NCBI RefSeq assembly: GCF_016863335.1
Contig: NZ_BOOR01000012.1
Coordinates: 124,001 to 188,000 of the forward strand
Direction: 5' to 3'
DNA from: Planotetraspora thailandica
Lineage (GTDB): Bacteria > Actinomycetota > Actinomycetes > Streptosporangiales > Streptosporangiaceae
DNA length: 64,000 nt
Part shown: one piece after another, positions 1 through 9,527 of the stretch
Position numbering within the stretch: position 1 is the stretch's first letter
Layout of the letters: the number at the start of each line of letters is the position of its first letter
The notes under the pieces: model-generated
What the model was told of the DNA's origin: nothing
The model's input: the letters and a program-made list of their open reading frames with translations, nothing else
Databases searched by the model: none
Program-made: the position numbers and the translations under genes

Positions 1-1
1 C

Positions 2-1018
2 ATGCGGGAGCGGGGGGTGACCGCCGCGGCGATGGAGGTCTCCAGCCACGCCCTCGCGCTCGGCCGGGTCGACGGCGTCTTCTACGATGTGGCGATCTTC
101 ACCAACCTGTCGCAGGACCATCTGGACTTCCACCGCGACCTCGACGACTACTTCGCCACCAAGGCGCGCCTTTTCACGCCCGAGTTCGCCCGGGTGGGTG
201 TCGTCAACGTCGACGACGCGCACGGCCGGGAGCTGACCGAGCTGGCGAAGATCCCGATCACCACGTTCTCCGCCGCCGGCGCACCCGAGGCGGAGTGGCG
301 GGCGCAGGACGTGCGCCTCGGCTCCGACGGCAGCGCCTTCCGCGTCGTCGGTCCCGGCGGTGTGGAGGCCGACGTCTCCGTGGCCCTTCCCGGGCCGTTC
401 AACGTGGCCAACACCCTCGGTGTGCTCGTCGCTCTGGTGGAGGCCGGCATTCCCCTGCAGACCGCGGTGGCGGGAGTCGGCACGTTCACCGGCGTGCCCG
501 GCCGCATGGAACGCGTGCCCGCCGCGGACGGCTACCAGGTGATCGTGGACTACGCTCACAAACCGGGCGCGGTCGAGTCGGTCCTCACCTCGCTGCGGAC
601 GGTCCTGGAGGACGGTCCCGGCGGCAGGCTCACCGTCGTCCTGGGCTGTGGCGGCGACCGGGACAGGGGCAAACGGCCTCAGATGGGCGAAGCCGCGGCC
701 CGGCTGGCCGACACGGTGATCCTGACCAGCGACAACCCCAGAACCGAAGATCCGCTCGAGATCCTTACGGCCATGCTGGAGGGCGTGCTCGACGTCCCCC
801 AGGAGGAGCGGGCTCACGTCATCGTGGAACCGGACCGCGCGGCCGCCATCGAGCTGGCCGTCTCCCGCGCCGAGCCCGGCGACGTGATCGTCGTGGCGGG
901 CAAGGGTCATGAGCAGGGTCAGTACGTCGGGGACCAGGTCATCCCGTTCGACGACAGGGAGGTGGCGGCGCAGGCCGTCCTGAGGAGACGCGCACGGGAG
1001 GGCGGCGCCCGCTCCTAA
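2..1018 (+). CDS. murE: UDP-MurNAc-tripeptide synthetase MurE, 5' truncated by window edge
   Basis: Adds the third stem-peptide residue to UDP-MurNAc-dipeptide in cytoplasmic peptidoglycan precursor synthesis. The frame is open to the first base, so the N-terminal domain and P-loop lie outside the window; 338 residues of the middle and C-terminal Mur ligase domains remain. Visible motifs are EVSSHALALGR (residues 12-22), the GRMERV turn at the start of the C-terminal domain (about 168), and DNPR (244-247). DNPR is the known meso-diaminopimelate recognition motif, so the cell wall is inferred to be DAP-type. GKGHE is at 300-304. The gene ends 55 bp before murF, the largest gap in this run of mur genes. 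Confidence 0.95.
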   Translation: MRERGVTAAAMEVSSHALALGRVDGVFYDVAIFTNLSQDHLDFHRDLDDYFATKARLFTPEFARVGVVNVDDAHGRELTELAKIPITTFSAAGAPEAEWRAQDVRLGSDGSAFRVVGPGGVEADVSVALPGPFNVANTLGVLVALVEAGIPLQTAVAGVGTFTGVPGRMERVPAADGYQVIVDYAHKPGAVESVLTSLRTVLEDGPGGRLTVVLGCGGDRDRGKRPQMGEAAARLADTVILTSDNPRTEDPLEILTAMLEGVLDVPQEERAHVIVEPDRAAAIELAVSRAEPGDVIVVAGKGHEQGQYVGDQVIPFDDREVAAQAVLRRRAREGGARS

Positions 1019-1073
1019 GATTTGCTGAACCTGACTGATCGATTGATCGCGCGAAAGAGAGCAGGAAAGACCA

Positions 1074-2441
1074 ATGATCCCGTTGCCACTGGCCAGGGTC
1101 GCCGAGATCACCTCGGGCGCCCTGACCGGCATGGCCGACCCCCGGGCCGTGGTGCGCGGCCCCGTCGTGATCGACTCCCGCGCCGCCGAGCCGGGGTCGC
1201 TGTTCGTGGCGATCAAGGGTGAACGCGCCGACGGGCACGACTTCGCCATGCAGGCCCATGCGGCCGGGGCGACCGCCATCCTGGCGTCGCGGCCGGTCGA
1301 GGCCCCCGCTGTGATCGTGGGTGACGTGCTGGCCGCTCTCGCGGAGCTGGCCAAGGCCGTGATCTCCGAACTGCCCGCGGTGACCGTGGCAGGCGTGACC
1401 GGCTCGGCCGGCAAGACGACGACGAAGGACCTCCTGGCCCGACTTGCCGCGCGCATCGGCCCCACGGTCGCGCCGGTCGGCTCGTACAACAACGAGATCG
1501 GCCACCCGCTGACCGTGCTGAAGGCCGACGAGGCCACCCGCTTCCTGGTTCTGGAACTCAGCGCGCGCAACATCGGCCACATCGCCTACCTGACCGGGAT
1601 CGCCCCGCCCCGCATCGGCGTGGTGCTCAACGTCGGCACCGCGCACCTCGGCGTCTTCGGGGGCAAGGAGGCCATCGCGCAGGCCAAGGGCGAACTCGTC
1701 GAGGCGCTGCCCAAGGGCGGCGTCGCCGTGCTCAACGCCGACGACCCCCTCGTGCGGGCGATGGCCGGCAGGACCGCCGCCAGGGTCACCTTCTTCGGCA
1801 GGAGCCCCGACGCCCATGTCCGGGCCGAGGACGAGACGCTCGACGAGCGCGGCAGGGCGTCCTTCACCCTGCGCACGCCGTCCGGCGCCGCGCCCGTGCG
1901 GCTGCGCCTGTACGGCGCGCACGCCGTGGAGAACGCCCTTGCGGCCGCCGCGGCGGGATACGAGCTGGGGCTGCCGGTGGCCACCATCGCCGAGGAGCTG
2001 TCGGAGGCCGAGCCGCGCAGCCGCTGGCGCATGGAGGTGACAGACCGCTTCGACGGCGTCACGGTGATCAACGACGCCTACAACGCCAACCCCGACTCGA
2101 TGCGGGCCGCCTTCGGCAGCCTCGCCGCGATGGGGGAAGGCAGGCGGCGCTTCGCTGTGATCGCGTCGCTGCGGGAGCTCGGCGAAGACAGCGCCGCGCT
2201 CAACGAGGGGGTCGGGCGGCTCGCCGCCGAGGCCGGCCTCGAGACTCTGATCGTCGTGGGGGAGGACGCCGGGCTCATCCTCGCCGGCGCCCCCGGCGCG
2301 CTGCACGTCCCCGACGTGACGGCCGCCGCCGAGGCGCTCGCCGCACGGCTGGCGCCGGGAGACGTGGTGCTGGTGAAAGGGCCGCGTGCGGCCGGTCTCG
2401 AACGGGTCGCCGAGGCGATCCTCGGAGGTGACCCCCGGTGA
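1074..2441 (+). CDS. murF: UDP-MurNAc-tripeptide:D-Ala-D-Ala ligase MurF
   Basis: Adds D-Ala-D-Ala to UDP-MurNAc-tripeptide, the last cytoplasmic step before the membrane stages. The 455-residue length is normal. The ATP P-loop [10 protein letters not shown] lies at residues 108-117, followed by the central-domain [10 protein letters not shown] stretch and the [11 protein letters not shown] segment of the ligase family near residue 340. The ATG start is preceded by a purine-rich GGAAAGA about 5 bp upstream. The stop overlaps the mraY GTG by four bases, which suggests translational coupling. Confidence 0.95.
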   Translation: MIPLPLARVAEITSGALTGMADPRAVVRGPVVIDSRAAEPGSLFVAIKGERADGHDFAMQAHAAGATAILASRPVEAPAVIVGDVLAALAELAKAVISELPAVTVAGVTGSAGKTTTKDLLARLAARIGPTVAPVGSYNNEIGHPLTVLKADEATRFLVLELSARNIGHIAYLTGIAPPRIGVVLNVGTAHLGVFGGKEAIAQAKGELVEALPKGGVAVLNADDPLVRAMAGRTAARVTFFGRSPDAHVRAEDETLDERGRASFTLRTPSGAAPVRLRLYGAHAVENALAAAAAGYELGLPVATIAEELSEAEPRSRWRMEVTDRFDGVTVINDAYNANPDSMRAAFGSLAAMGEGRRRFAVIASLRELGEDSAALNEGVGRLAAEAGLETLIVVGEDAGLILAGAPGALHVPDVTAAAEALAARLAPGDVVLVKGPRAAGLERVAEAILGGDPR

Positions 2442-3511
2442 GGAACATCCTCATCGCGGCCGCGGTATCGCTGCTGCTTTCGATGGCCGGAACCCCCCTG
2501 GCCATCCGGCTGTTCAGCCGGCGGGGGTATGGGCAGAACATCCGCGAGGAGGGACCCTCCGGGCACTACGACAAGCGGGGCACCCCCACCATGGGCGGCA
2601 CCGTCATCGTGATCGCCTCCCTCATCGGCTATTTCACCGCCCACCTGTCGACGATGCTGACCAGCCACGTCGAGTCGCCCACCGCCTCCGCGCTGCTGGT
2701 GCTGTTCCTGATGACCGGTCTCGGCATGGTCGGCTTCCTCGACGACTTCATCAAGATCTACAAGCAGCGCTCCCTCGGCCTGCGCAGCGGCGCCAAGGCC
2801 GCCGGGCAGCTCGTCGTCGGCGCGATCTTCGCGATCCTCGTCGTCAGATTCCCCAACGCCTACGAGATGACCCCCGCGACCACGCGCATCTCGTTCCTGC
2901 GTGACTTCGGGCCGTCCATCGGCCTGATCGGCTTCACCATCTGGGTGCTGTTCATCATCGTCGGCTTCTCCAACGCGGTGAACCTGACCGACGGTCTGGA
3001 CGGCCTGGCCTCGGGCGCCACCTGCCTGGTCCTGGCGGCGTACGTGCTGATCGGCAACTGGCAGCTGCGCAACAGCTGCACGTTCATGCTGAGCCCCAAC
3101 TGCTACTGGGTGCGCGATCCGCTCGACCTCGCCGTGGTCGCCGCGGCGGTGCTCGGCGGCTGTTTCGGGTTCCTGTGGTGGAACGCCCCGCCCGCCAAGA
3201 TCTTCATGGGTGACACCGGGTCGCTCGCGCTGGGCGGCGTCCTGGCCGGGCTCGCCGTCACCACCCGCACGCAGCTCCTGCTCCCCATTCTGGGCGGCCT
3301 CTTCGCGATCATCACGATGTCGGTGATCATCCAGGTCGGCTTCTTCAAGATGACGAAGAAACGTGTCTTCCGCATGGCCCCGCTGCAGCACCACTTCGAG
3401 CTGTCGGGATGGGCGGAGACGACCATCGTGGTCCGCTTCTGGCTGATCGCGGCCCTGTGCGTGGCGGCCGGACTCGGCCTGTTCTACCTGGAATGGATGC
3501 CCAAACAGTGA
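2438..3511 (+). CDS. mraY: Phospho-MurNAc-pentapeptide translocase MraY
   Basis: Integral membrane enzyme that transfers phospho-MurNAc-pentapeptide to undecaprenyl phosphate, making lipid I. It is 357 residues of hydrophobic segments, consistent with about ten membrane spans. The family's acidic motifs are present: FLDDFIK (Asp102/103), [10 protein letters not shown] (182-191) and [11 protein letters not shown] (256-266). The N-terminal RGTPTMGG loop is also typical. The start is a GTG overlapping the end of murF, and the end overlaps the start of murD. Confidence 0.96.
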   Translation: MRNILIAAAVSLLLSMAGTPLAIRLFSRRGYGQNIREEGPSGHYDKRGTPTMGGTVIVIASLIGYFTAHLSTMLTSHVESPTASALLVLFLMTGLGMVGFLDDFIKIYKQRSLGLRSGAKAAGQLVVGAIFAILVVRFPNAYEMTPATTRISFLRDFGPSIGLIGFTIWVLFIIVGFSNAVNLTDGLDGLASGATCLVLAAYVLIGNWQLRNSCTFMLSPNCYWVRDPLDLAVVAAAVLGGCFGFLWWNAPPAKIFMGDTGSLALGGVLAGLAVTTRTQLLLPILGGLFAIITMSVIIQVGFFKMTKKRVFRMAPLQHHFELSGWAETTIVVRFWLIAALCVAAGLGLFYLEWMPKQ

Positions 3512-4881
3512 GTGTCGTCATCGCCGGGCTCGGCGTCTCGGGCCTGGCAGCCGCGCGCGGCCTGGCGGAAAGCGGCGAGCGGGTCATCGTCCTGGAGGCG
3601 GCCGACGGCGAGCGGCAGCGTGCCGCGGCCGCCGAGCTGGCCGCCTCCGGCGTCGAGGTGAGGTTCGGCGAGCCGGTCCTGCCACAGGGCGCGTCGCTGG
3701 TCGTCACCTCGCCTGGCTGGCGGCCCGACCACCCGCTCCTCGTGGCCGCCGCGGACGCCGGCATCCCGGTGATCGGCGAGGTCGAGCTGGCGTGGCATCT
3801 GCGTTCCTCGGACGGCTCGGCCGCCCCCTGGCTCGCGCTCACCGGCACCAACGGCAAGACCACCGCGGTCAGGATGCTCACCTCCATCCTCACCGCGGCC
3901 GGTCACCGGGCCCTGGCCGTCGGCAACGTCGGCCTGCCCATCGTCGACGCGGTCCGCGAGCCGTACGACGCGCTCGCGGTCGAACTGTCCAGCTTCCAGC
4001 TCCACTGGTCGTCGAGCATCGAGCCGCTGGCCGCGGCCGTGCTCAACGTGGCCCCCGACCACATCGACTGGCACGGATCCCTGGAGGAGTACGCCGCGGC
4101 CAAGGAACGCATCTTCCACAACGCCGGCACCGTGATCTACAACGCCGACGACGAGTGGTCCACCCGGCTGGCCGAGCCGTACGGGCAGGGGCGGCGGGTC
4201 AGCTTCACGCTCGGCGTGCCACGTCCCGGGCAGGTCGGCGTGGTGGAGGACCTGCTGGTCGACCGGGCCTTCGTGTCCGACCCGGTCGCCGAGGCCGAGG
4301 AGCTCGCCTCCCTCACCGACGTGCGGCCCTTCGCACCGCACAACGTGGCCAACGCGCTGGCCGCCGCCGCGCTCGCCCGCGCGTACGGCGTGCCCGCCGA
4401 GGCGGTGCGGCGCGGTCTCACCGACTTCGTCCCCGACCCGCACCGGATCGCCCACGTGGCGACGCTTGGCGAGGTCGACTACGTGGACGACTCCAAGGCG
4501 ACCAACCCGCACGCCGCGGCCGCCTCGCTGGCCGCCTACCCGTCGATCGTCTGGATCGCCGGCGGCCAGTTGAAGGGCGCCGACGTCGACGACCTCGTAC
4601 GGCAGGCCGCCCCGCGCCTGCGGGGGGCCGTGCTGCTCGGCGCCGACAGGGAGCGAATCCGGGAGGCATTGGCGCGACACGCCGCGGATGTCCCGGTCGT
4701 GGAGGTGCCCGGGCAAGACACTGGGGTCATGGACCGTGTCGTCACCGAAGCAGCCCGCTTGGCCTCCCCCGGAGACACCGTGCTGCTGGCCCCCGCCGGA
4801 GCGTCGCTGGACATGTTCGCGAGCTATGGAGCCCGTGGGGAGGCGTTCGCGCGAGCCGTACGGCGTTTGGCCGAGCGGTGA
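3493..4881 (+). CDS. murD: UDP-MurNAc-L-Ala:D-Glu ligase MurD
   Basis: Adds D-glutamate to UDP-MurNAc-L-alanine. The N-terminal Rossmann motif [16 protein letters not shown] and the P-loop [11 protein letters not shown] identify it, as do [11 protein letters not shown] and the C-terminal [10 protein letters not shown] signature. I chose ATG 3493 (462 residues). A GTG at 3508 overlaps the mraY stop in the same GTGA manner as its neighbours and gives a protein only five residues shorter, so it is an equally possible start. A longer in-frame ATG at 3409 would add 28 residues that do not look like MurD. Confidence 0.94.
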   Translation: MDAQTVSVVIAGLGVSGLAAARGLAESGERVIVLEAADGERQRAAAAELAASGVEVRFGEPVLPQGASLVVTSPGWRPDHPLLVAAADAGIPVIGEVELAWHLRSSDGSAAPWLALTGTNGKTTAVRMLTSILTAAGHRALAVGNVGLPIVDAVREPYDALAVELSSFQLHWSSSIEPLAAAVLNVAPDHIDWHGSLEEYAAAKERIFHNAGTVIYNADDEWSTRLAEPYGQGRRVSFTLGVPRPGQVGVVEDLLVDRAFVSDPVAEAEELASLTDVRPFAPHNVANALAAAALARAYGVPAEAVRRGLTDFVPDPHRIAHVATLGEVDYVDDSKATNPHAAAASLAAYPSIVWIAGGQLKGADVDDLVRQAAPRLRGAVLLGADRERIREALARHAADVPVVEVPGQDTGVMDRVVTEAARLASPGDTVLLAPAGASLDMFASYGARGEAFARAVRRLAER

Positions 4882-6137
4882 CGGCGCAGCAGGCGGAGAC
4901 GTCCCCTCAGGCACAGGCCGGCCTGGCCCGCACGCATTTCGCGGGCCTGCGGGAGTTGCTGAGCCGTCCCCTCACGTCCTACTACCTGGTGCTCGGGTGC
5001 AGCGCGCTGCTGCTGGCCCTGGGCCTGATGATGGTGCTGTCGGCTTCGAGCATCGAGGCGCTGCAGAAGACGGGCAACCCGTTCTACTGGTTCATCAAGC
5101 AGTCGATCTCGGTTGCGATCGGCATCCCGCTGATGTGGATCTGCTCGCGGATGCCGCAGCGGTTCTTCCGCCTCGCCGGATATCCCCTCCTGGGCATCTC
5201 GATCCTCGGCCTGCTGATGGTGATCTTCATCGGTGAGGAGCTGCTCGGCGCCCAGCGGTGGATCGCGATCGGACCCTTCTCGATCCAGCCCTCCGAGCCG
5301 GCCAAGCTCGGCCTCGCGCTGTGGGGCGCGGACCTGCTCGCAAGGAAGGCCCGCGACGGGCGGATCGAATGGCGGCACCTGCTGATCCCGCTGATGCCGG
5401 GCACGGCGATCATCGCGATCCTGGTCATGCTGGGCCGCGACCTCGGTACGACCATCGTGCTCATGATCATCTTTCTGGCCCTGCTGTGGGTGGTCGGGGC
5501 GCCCGTCCGCCTGTTCGGCGGCATCCTTGCGCTGCTGGTACTCGCCACCGTTATCATGATCATGGTGGAGCCGTACCGCATGGAGCGCCTCACGGGCTTC
5601 CTCGACGTGTGGGCGCACGCGCAGACCTCCGGCTTCCAGGCGGCGCAGGGTCAGATCGCGATGGGATCCGGCGGCTGGTTCGGCCTCGGTCTCGGGAGCA
5701 GCCGCGCCAAATGGGACTGGTTGCCTCACGCGGAGAGCGACTTCATCTTCTCCATCCTGGGCGAGGAACTCGGCCTGATGGGGACGCTCGTGGTCGTCGC
5801 GCTGTTCGGACTGCTCGGATACGCCGGCCTGCGGATCGCCGCCAGGACCGCGGACCCGTTCGTCCGGCTCGCCGCCTCCGCCTCCGTGGCCTGGATCGCC
5901 GGTCAGGCGATCGTCAACATCGGGGCGGTCATCGGGGTCTTCCCGATCACGGGCATCCCCCTGCCGCTGGTGTCGTACGGCGGGTCTGCCCTGTTGCCGA
6001 CCCTGGCCGCTTTGGGAATGTTGTTGTCGTTCGCCAAACGGGAGCCCGGCGCCGCCGAGGCCCTCGCCGCTCGTGGACCCGGACCGGCCGCCAGGGCTCT
6101 AAGCTGGCTTGGCCTGGGTGGCCGACCGAGGCGATGA
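4878..6137 (+). CDS. ftsW: Septal SEDS peptidoglycan polymerase FtsW
   Basis: SEDS-family membrane glycosyltransferase that polymerises lipid II at the septum, normally with FtsI, which is not in this window. It is 419 residues with about ten hydrophobic segments. Typical motifs are GAQRWIAIGPFSIQPSEPAK, GRDLGTT, the catalytic-loop region ESDFIFSILGEELGL, and the final GIPLPLVSYGGSALL. The GTG start at 4878 overlaps the murD stop by four bases; an in-frame extension far upstream is murD read in another frame. The short Ala/Gly-rich C-terminus is cytoplasmic by prediction. Confidence 0.94.
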   Translation: MTAQQAETSPQAQAGLARTHFAGLRELLSRPLTSYYLVLGCSALLLALGLMMVLSASSIEALQKTGNPFYWFIKQSISVAIGIPLMWICSRMPQRFFRLAGYPLLGISILGLLMVIFIGEELLGAQRWIAIGPFSIQPSEPAKLGLALWGADLLARKARDGRIEWRHLLIPLMPGTAIIAILVMLGRDLGTTIVLMIIFLALLWVVGAPVRLFGGILALLVLATVIMIMVEPYRMERLTGFLDVWAHAQTSGFQAAQGQIAMGSGGWFGLGLGSSRAKWDWLPHAESDFIFSILGEELGLMGTLVVVALFGLLGYAGLRIAARTADPFVRLAASASVAWIAGQAIVNIGAVIGVFPITGIPLPLVSYGGSALLPTLAALGMLLSFAKREPGAAEALAARGPGPAARALSWLGLGGRPRR

Positions 6138-6155
6138 CACGGAACGAGGAGTGAC

Positions 6156-7235
6156 ATGAGGGTGGTCCTCGCCGGCGGCGGGACGGCCGGCCATATCGAG
6201 CCGGCACTTGCGCTGGCCGATGCACTTCGTCAGCACGACCCTTCGATCGGGATCACCTGCCTCGGCACGGAGAGGGGCCTGGAGACCAGGCTCGTTCCGG
6301 CCCGCGGCTACGAGCTGGAACTGGTGCCCGCGGTGCCGCTGCCGCGCTCGCTCACCCCCCAGCTGCTCGCCGTACCCGGCCGTCTGGCGGGCGCGATCAG
6401 TGCGGCGGCCGGCATCCTCGACCGGGTCCAGGCCGACGTGCTCGTCGGCTTCGGAGGTTACGTCGCCACGCCCGGCTACCTCGCGGCGCGGCGGCGCGGC
6501 ATCCCGATCGTCGTGCACGAGGCCAACCCGCGTCCCGGCCTGGCCAACCGGCTGGGCGCCCGCCTCACCGAGCACGTCTTCACCGGCCACCCGGACGCCT
6601 CGCTGCCCAACGCGGAGTACATCGGCATCCCGCTGCGCCGCGACATCGCGAAGATGGACCGCCTGTCCCTCGGGGACAAGGCGCGGTCGTACTTCGGGCT
6701 GGAGTCGGACCGGCCGACCCTGCTGGTCTTCGGCGGATCCCAGGGCGCCCGCTCGATCAACGAGGCCGCGCTGGAGGCCGCGCCGTACCTCCGCAGGGCG
6801 GGCATCCAGGTGCTGCATGTGATCGGGCCCAAGAACACCGTGGAGGTGGAGCCGCCCCCGGGCGACCCGCAGTACGTCATCCTCCCGTACGTCGACCGCA
6901 TGGACTACGCCTACGCGGCGGCCGACTTCGCCCTGTGCCGCGGCGGCGCCATGAGCTGCGCCGAGCTCACCGCGGTCGGCCTGCCCGCCGCCTTCATCCC
7001 GCTGCCGCACGGCAACGGCGAGCAGCGGCTCAACGCGGAGCCGATCGTCCGCGGCGGCGGCGGCATCATGATCGACAACGCCCAGCTGTCGGCCCGCTGG
7101 ATCGTCGAGACCGTGCTGCCCATCCTGAACGACCCCGAGCGTGTCATGAGGATGTCGGAGGCAGCGTCCCGCATGGGCCGCGGCGACGCCGACGTGGCGC
7201 TCGCCCGCAAGGTTTTGGAGATCGCTTCCCGATGA
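6156..7235 (+). CDS. murG: Lipid II-forming GlcNAc transferase MurG
   Basis: Peripheral membrane glycosyltransferase (GT28) that adds GlcNAc to lipid I. It is 359 residues, the normal length. The N-terminal glycine loop reads LAGGGTAGHIEPALA (most family members have GGxGGHxxPAL). The acceptor region is VGFGGYVATPG and the UDP-GlcNAc site includes FGGSQGARSIN, CRGGAMSCAE and GNGEQ. The ATG has an AACGAGGAG ribosome site 5 bp upstream. The last codons overlap murC by four bases. Confidence 0.95.
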   Translation: MRVVLAGGGTAGHIEPALALADALRQHDPSIGITCLGTERGLETRLVPARGYELELVPAVPLPRSLTPQLLAVPGRLAGAISAAAGILDRVQADVLVGFGGYVATPGYLAARRRGIPIVVHEANPRPGLANRLGARLTEHVFTGHPDASLPNAEYIGIPLRRDIAKMDRLSLGDKARSYFGLESDRPTLLVFGGSQGARSINEAALEAAPYLRRAGIQVLHVIGPKNTVEVEPPPGDPQYVILPYVDRMDYAYAAADFALCRGGAMSCAELTAVGLPAAFIPLPHGNGEQRLNAEPIVRGGGGIMIDNAQLSARWIVETVLPILNDPERVMRMSEAASRMGRGDADVALARKVLEIASR

Positions 7236-8629
7236 GCCTCGTCAAGCTCGTGGAGCCCGTCCCCGCGGCCGACCTCGGCCGCGTGCACTTCATCGGCATC
7301 GGCGGCGCCGGCATGTCGGGCATCGCCCGGATCCTGCTCAAACGAGGCGTCGACGTCTCGGGCAGCGACGCGCGCACCTCCGAGATGCTGAACGAGCTGC
7401 GCGACCTCGGCGCCACCGTGCACGTCGGCCACGCCGCCTCGCACATCAAGGACGTCAACACCGTCGTCGTGTCCACCGCGATCCGCGACTCCAACCCCGA
7501 GCTGGGGGAGGCGCTGCGGCAGAACCTCCGGGTCATCCCGCGGGCCGCCGCCCTCGCCGCCGTGATGGCCGGCCGTACCGGCATCGCGATCGCGGGCACC
7601 CACGGCAAGACGACGACCACCTCGATGCTGACGGTAGCGCTGCAGAAGTGCGGCGCCGACCCGTCGTACTGCGTGGGCGGCCAGCTCGTCACCACCGGGC
7701 TCGGGGCCGACGAGGGCTCCGGCGACGTCTTCGTGGCCGAAGCCGACGAGAGCGACGGCTCCTTCCTGATGCTCGCGCCCCGCATCGCGGTCATCACCAA
7801 CGTGGAGGCCGACCACCTCGACAACTACGGCGACCCGCAGGCCGTCTACGACAGCTTCGCGCGGTTCGTCGAGCGGGTGGACTCGGTGCTGGTGCTGTGC
7901 GCCGACGACCCGGGCGCGGCGCAGCTCGCGCCCATCGCGCGGGCGCGCGGCCTCAAGGTCGTCACGTACGGCGAGGCCGAGGAGGCCGACTACCGCACGG
8001 TCGACGTCGTGCCGCACGGGCTGGGCCTGGAGTTCACCGTCGCCGGGCGCGGCCGCGTGCGCCTGGTCGTCCCCGGCAGGCACAACGCGCTGAACGCGAC
8101 CGCCGTCATCGCCGTCGCGCTCGAGCTCGGCCTGCCGTTCGACGAGATCAGGGAGGGCCTGGCCGCCTTCACCGGCGCCAAGAGGCGCTTCGAGGCGAAG
8201 GGCGAGGCGCAGGGCGTCACGGTGTTCGACAGCTACGCCCATCACCCGACGGAGCTGGCCGCCGACCTGCGCGCCGCACGTGACGTGGTCTCCGGCGACG
8301 GTCGGGTGATCGCGGTGTTCCAGCCGCACCTGTACTCGCGGACCCGGTTCTTCGCGGCCGAGTTCGGCGCGGCGCTGGGGCTGGCCGACGAGGCCATCGT
8401 CCTCGACGTGTACGGCGCGAGGGAGGACCCCGAACCCGGTGTGTCCGGAGCCCTCGTCGCGGGCAAGGTGCCGCTGCCGTCCGAACACGTCGCCTACGCG
8501 CCCGACCGCGACGCCGTGCCCGCCATCGTGGCGGACCGCGCGCGGTCCGGCGACATCGTCCTCACCATGGGCGCGGGAGACGTCACCGAACTAGGCCCCC
8601 GCATCGTCGCGGAGCTGGCCGCCCGGTGA
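7232..8629 (+). CDS. murC: UDP-MurNAc:L-Ala ligase MurC
   Basis: First amino-acid ligase of the stem-peptide pathway. It is 465 residues long. The N-terminal UDP-binding loop is HFIGIGGAGMSGIA, the P-loop is IAGTHGKTTTTSML, and the DESDGSF and DYAHHPTE-like stretch (DSYAHHPTELAADL) fit MurC. The ATG overlaps the murG stop. The end overlaps the ftsQ GTG, continuing the chain of coupled starts. Confidence 0.95.
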   Translation: MSLVKLVEPVPAADLGRVHFIGIGGAGMSGIARILLKRGVDVSGSDARTSEMLNELRDLGATVHVGHAASHIKDVNTVVVSTAIRDSNPELGEALRQNLRVIPRAAALAAVMAGRTGIAIAGTHGKTTTTSMLTVALQKCGADPSYCVGGQLVTTGLGADEGSGDVFVAEADESDGSFLMLAPRIAVITNVEADHLDNYGDPQAVYDSFARFVERVDSVLVLCADDPGAAQLAPIARARGLKVVTYGEAEEADYRTVDVVPHGLGLEFTVAGRGRVRLVVPGRHNALNATAVIAVALELGLPFDEIREGLAAFTGAKRRFEAKGEAQGVTVFDSYAHHPTELAADLRAARDVVSGDGRVIAVFQPHLYSRTRFFAAEFGAALGLADEAIVLDVYGAREDPEPGVSGALVAGKVPLPSEHVAYAPDRDAVPAIVADRARSGDIVLTMGAGDVTELGPRIVAELAAR

Positions 8630-9300
8630 AGCCCGCCGTCCGGCGCACCGTCGTGGCCACCCTGCTCACGGGCGGGGTGGTCGGGGCCGCCACCTGGGTG
8701 GTGTTCTTCTCGCCGGTGCTCGGCGTGCGCACGATCGAGGTCACCGGCGACACGACGGTTCCCGCCGACCAGCTCAGGCAGGCCACCGGAATCAAGCTGG
8801 GAACGCCTCTCGCCACCGTCGACCTCGGCGTGGTGCGGCAGCGGGTGGGCTCCGTGCGCGAGGTCGAGTCGGCGCGGGTGGACCGGGTGTGGCCCGGCAC
8901 GCTCCACGTGAGCGTGGTCGAGCGGACCGCGGTCGCCGCCGTGCAGCTCGGGCCGGGCAGGGCGGCGGTGCTCGACCGTTTCGGGGTGATCCTGCGCGAG
9001 GCCGCGGTCCCGCCGTCCTGGCTGCCGGTGCTGAAGGTGCAGCGCCTGGCGGCCGGCGACCCCGCCACACGCTCGGCCCTCACGGTGCTGAGCGTGCTCC
9101 CCGAGGCCGTGCTGAACAGAGTCCGTGAGGTCCGCGCGCCCTCGCCGAAGTCGGTGACCCTGAAGCTCACCGACGGCAAGACCATCGTGTGGGGAGACGC
9201 CGCGGACTCGGAGGAGAAGGGGCGCCTTCTGGCGGCCCTGCTCAAGAAGCCCGGCACCAGTTATGACCTCAGCTCACCGGATGTCGTGACGGTCAGGTGA
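8626..9300 (+). CDS. ftsQ: Division protein FtsQ
   Basis: Bitopic membrane protein of the divisome: a short cytoplasmic tail, one membrane segment at about residues 8-28, then a POTRA domain (LGVRTIEVTGDTTVPADQL) and a beta-rich extracellular domain containing ERTAVAAVQLG. It is 224 residues, as expected for the actinobacterial form. The GTG start overlaps the murC stop. It is followed by 227 bp of non-coding DNA, so ftsZ has room for its own promoter. Confidence 0.93.
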   Translation: MKPAVRRTVVATLLTGGVVGAATWVVFFSPVLGVRTIEVTGDTTVPADQLRQATGIKLGTPLATVDLGVVRQRVGSVREVESARVDRVWPGTLHVSVVERTAVAAVQLGPGRAAVLDRFGVILREAAVPPSWLPVLKVQRLAAGDPATRSALTVLSVLPEAVLNRVREVRAPSPKSVTLKLTDGKTIVWGDAADSEEKGRLLAALLKKPGTSYDLSSPDVVTVR

Positions 9301-9384
9301 CAAATCTCACCTCGGGCCCCGCGGCGGCCGGGCGAGCGAAACGGACGGCCCGCGACACGCCGGACGGCCTTGCGGCGCGGTTAG

Positions 9385-9414
9385 TTGACCCTGGGGGAGG
9401 GGCAACCCTACTGT
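9385..9414 (+). promoter_or_regulatory. Candidate sigma-70-type promoter for ftsZ
   Basis: TTGACC at 9385-9390 and TACTGT at 9409-9414 are separated by 18 bp, about 115 bp upstream of the ftsZ start. The location fits the known habit of actinobacteria to transcribe ftsZ from promoters in the ftsQ-ftsZ gap. A second TTGACA at 9432-9437 has no good -10 partner. Confidence 0.45.
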
Positions 9415-9447
9415 CCGTATCAATCCTCAGGTTGACATAACTCTAAA

Positions 9448-9473
9448 TCTCAACTTGAGGGTGAGAGTTGAGA
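9448..9473. promoter_or_regulatory. Inverted repeat in the ftsZ leader
   Basis: TCTCAACT at 9448-9455 pairs perfectly with AGTTGAGA at 9466-9473 across a 10-bp spacer. Nested inside is a second palindrome, CTCAA-C-TTGAG (9449-9459). The site sits between the candidate promoter and the ftsZ ribosome site. It could be an operator or an RNA hairpin; the sequence alone does not decide. Confidence 0.45.
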
Positions 9474-9527
9474 CAGCGCGGGCGGTCGCCCGCATGGAAA
9501 CGCAAACGAGCGGAAAGGCCCCTCGTC

